Positions 5,833 to 5,859 of a DNA stretch of 5,859 bases are shown in pieces (within the stretch, counting starts at the first letter, position 1; every line of letters begins with the position of its first letter). This DNA is from Planctomycetaceae bacterium. Its GTDB lineage: Bacteria > Planctomycetota > Planctomycetia > Planctomycetales > Planctomycetaceae. The translations under genes were made by a program, and so were the position numbers. Under the pieces are notes generated by a model. That model was not told the origin of the DNA and did no database searches. It saw only the letters and a list, made by a program, of their open reading frames with translations. The stretch lies in contig JAESQE010000531.1 of NCBI GenBank assembly GCA_016765335.1, positions 1 to 5,859 on the forward strand. The letters run 5' to 3'.

Positions 5833-5859
5833 GGGGCGTCACTGTCTGGCTTGCCCAGC
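5833..5859. repeat. Truncated copy of a short hairpin repeat at the window edge
   Basis: The plus strand ends with GGGGCGTCACTGTCTGG, then CTTGC and CCAGC. CTGG (5846-5849) and CCAG (5855-5858) form a stem around CTTGC. The left arm continues outwards as CACTG with one extra T, which would pair with CAGTG if the sequence just past 5859 reads AGTG. The layout (a GGGTGCC-like flank, then a CTGG-CTTGC-CCAG hairpin) resembles short dispersed repeats I associate with planctomycete genomes. That association is from memory and unverified. Confidence 0.3.

Overview
The window most likely comes from a planctomycete (Planctomycetota). Three observations point that way: a secreted arylsulfatase of the TDNHGAW/CSPTR type, two exported proteins whose architecture I associate with that phylum, and weak ribosome-binding sites around loosely packed genes. 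Base composition looks moderate rather than GC-rich, which would suit a Gimesia-like relative. The placement rests on protein style, not on any marker gene.

Layout. On the plus strand lie an ABC-transporter permease of the SsuC/TauC/nitrate type (196-1029) and, 97 nt later, a 459-residue exported protein of unknown function (1127-2506). On the minus strand, reading leftwards from the right edge, are a 112-residue protein with one C-terminal membrane helix (5590-5252), a secreted sulfatase (5134-3656) and a 227-residue secreted protein, probably rich in beta strands (3426-2743). The two groups converge on 2507-2742, a stretch rich in inverted repeats. It holds a good minus-direction terminator candidate that runs into the last codons of the opposing gene. 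The far right end (from about 5833) looks like half of a short dispersed hairpin repeat cut by the window boundary.

How the genes may work together. The permease would need an ATPase and a solute-binding protein. Neither is in the window, so its substrate (sulfonate, taurine, nitrate, a thiamine precursor or similar) cannot be assigned. The three minus-strand genes are collinear but separated by 117 and 229 nt, so shared transcription is possible but not shown. A secreted sulfatase beside a secreted beta-rich protein fits the sulfated-polysaccharide lifestyle of planctomycetes, but that link is inference.

I found no tRNA, rRNA, CRISPR array, transposase, phage gene or recognisable defence system. 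The points most worth a second look are the alternative hairpins in the permease leader, the structured convergent intergenic region, the non-canonical active-site residues of the sulfatase and the truncated repeat at the right edge. I do not see convincing evidence of a wholly new multi-gene system here.
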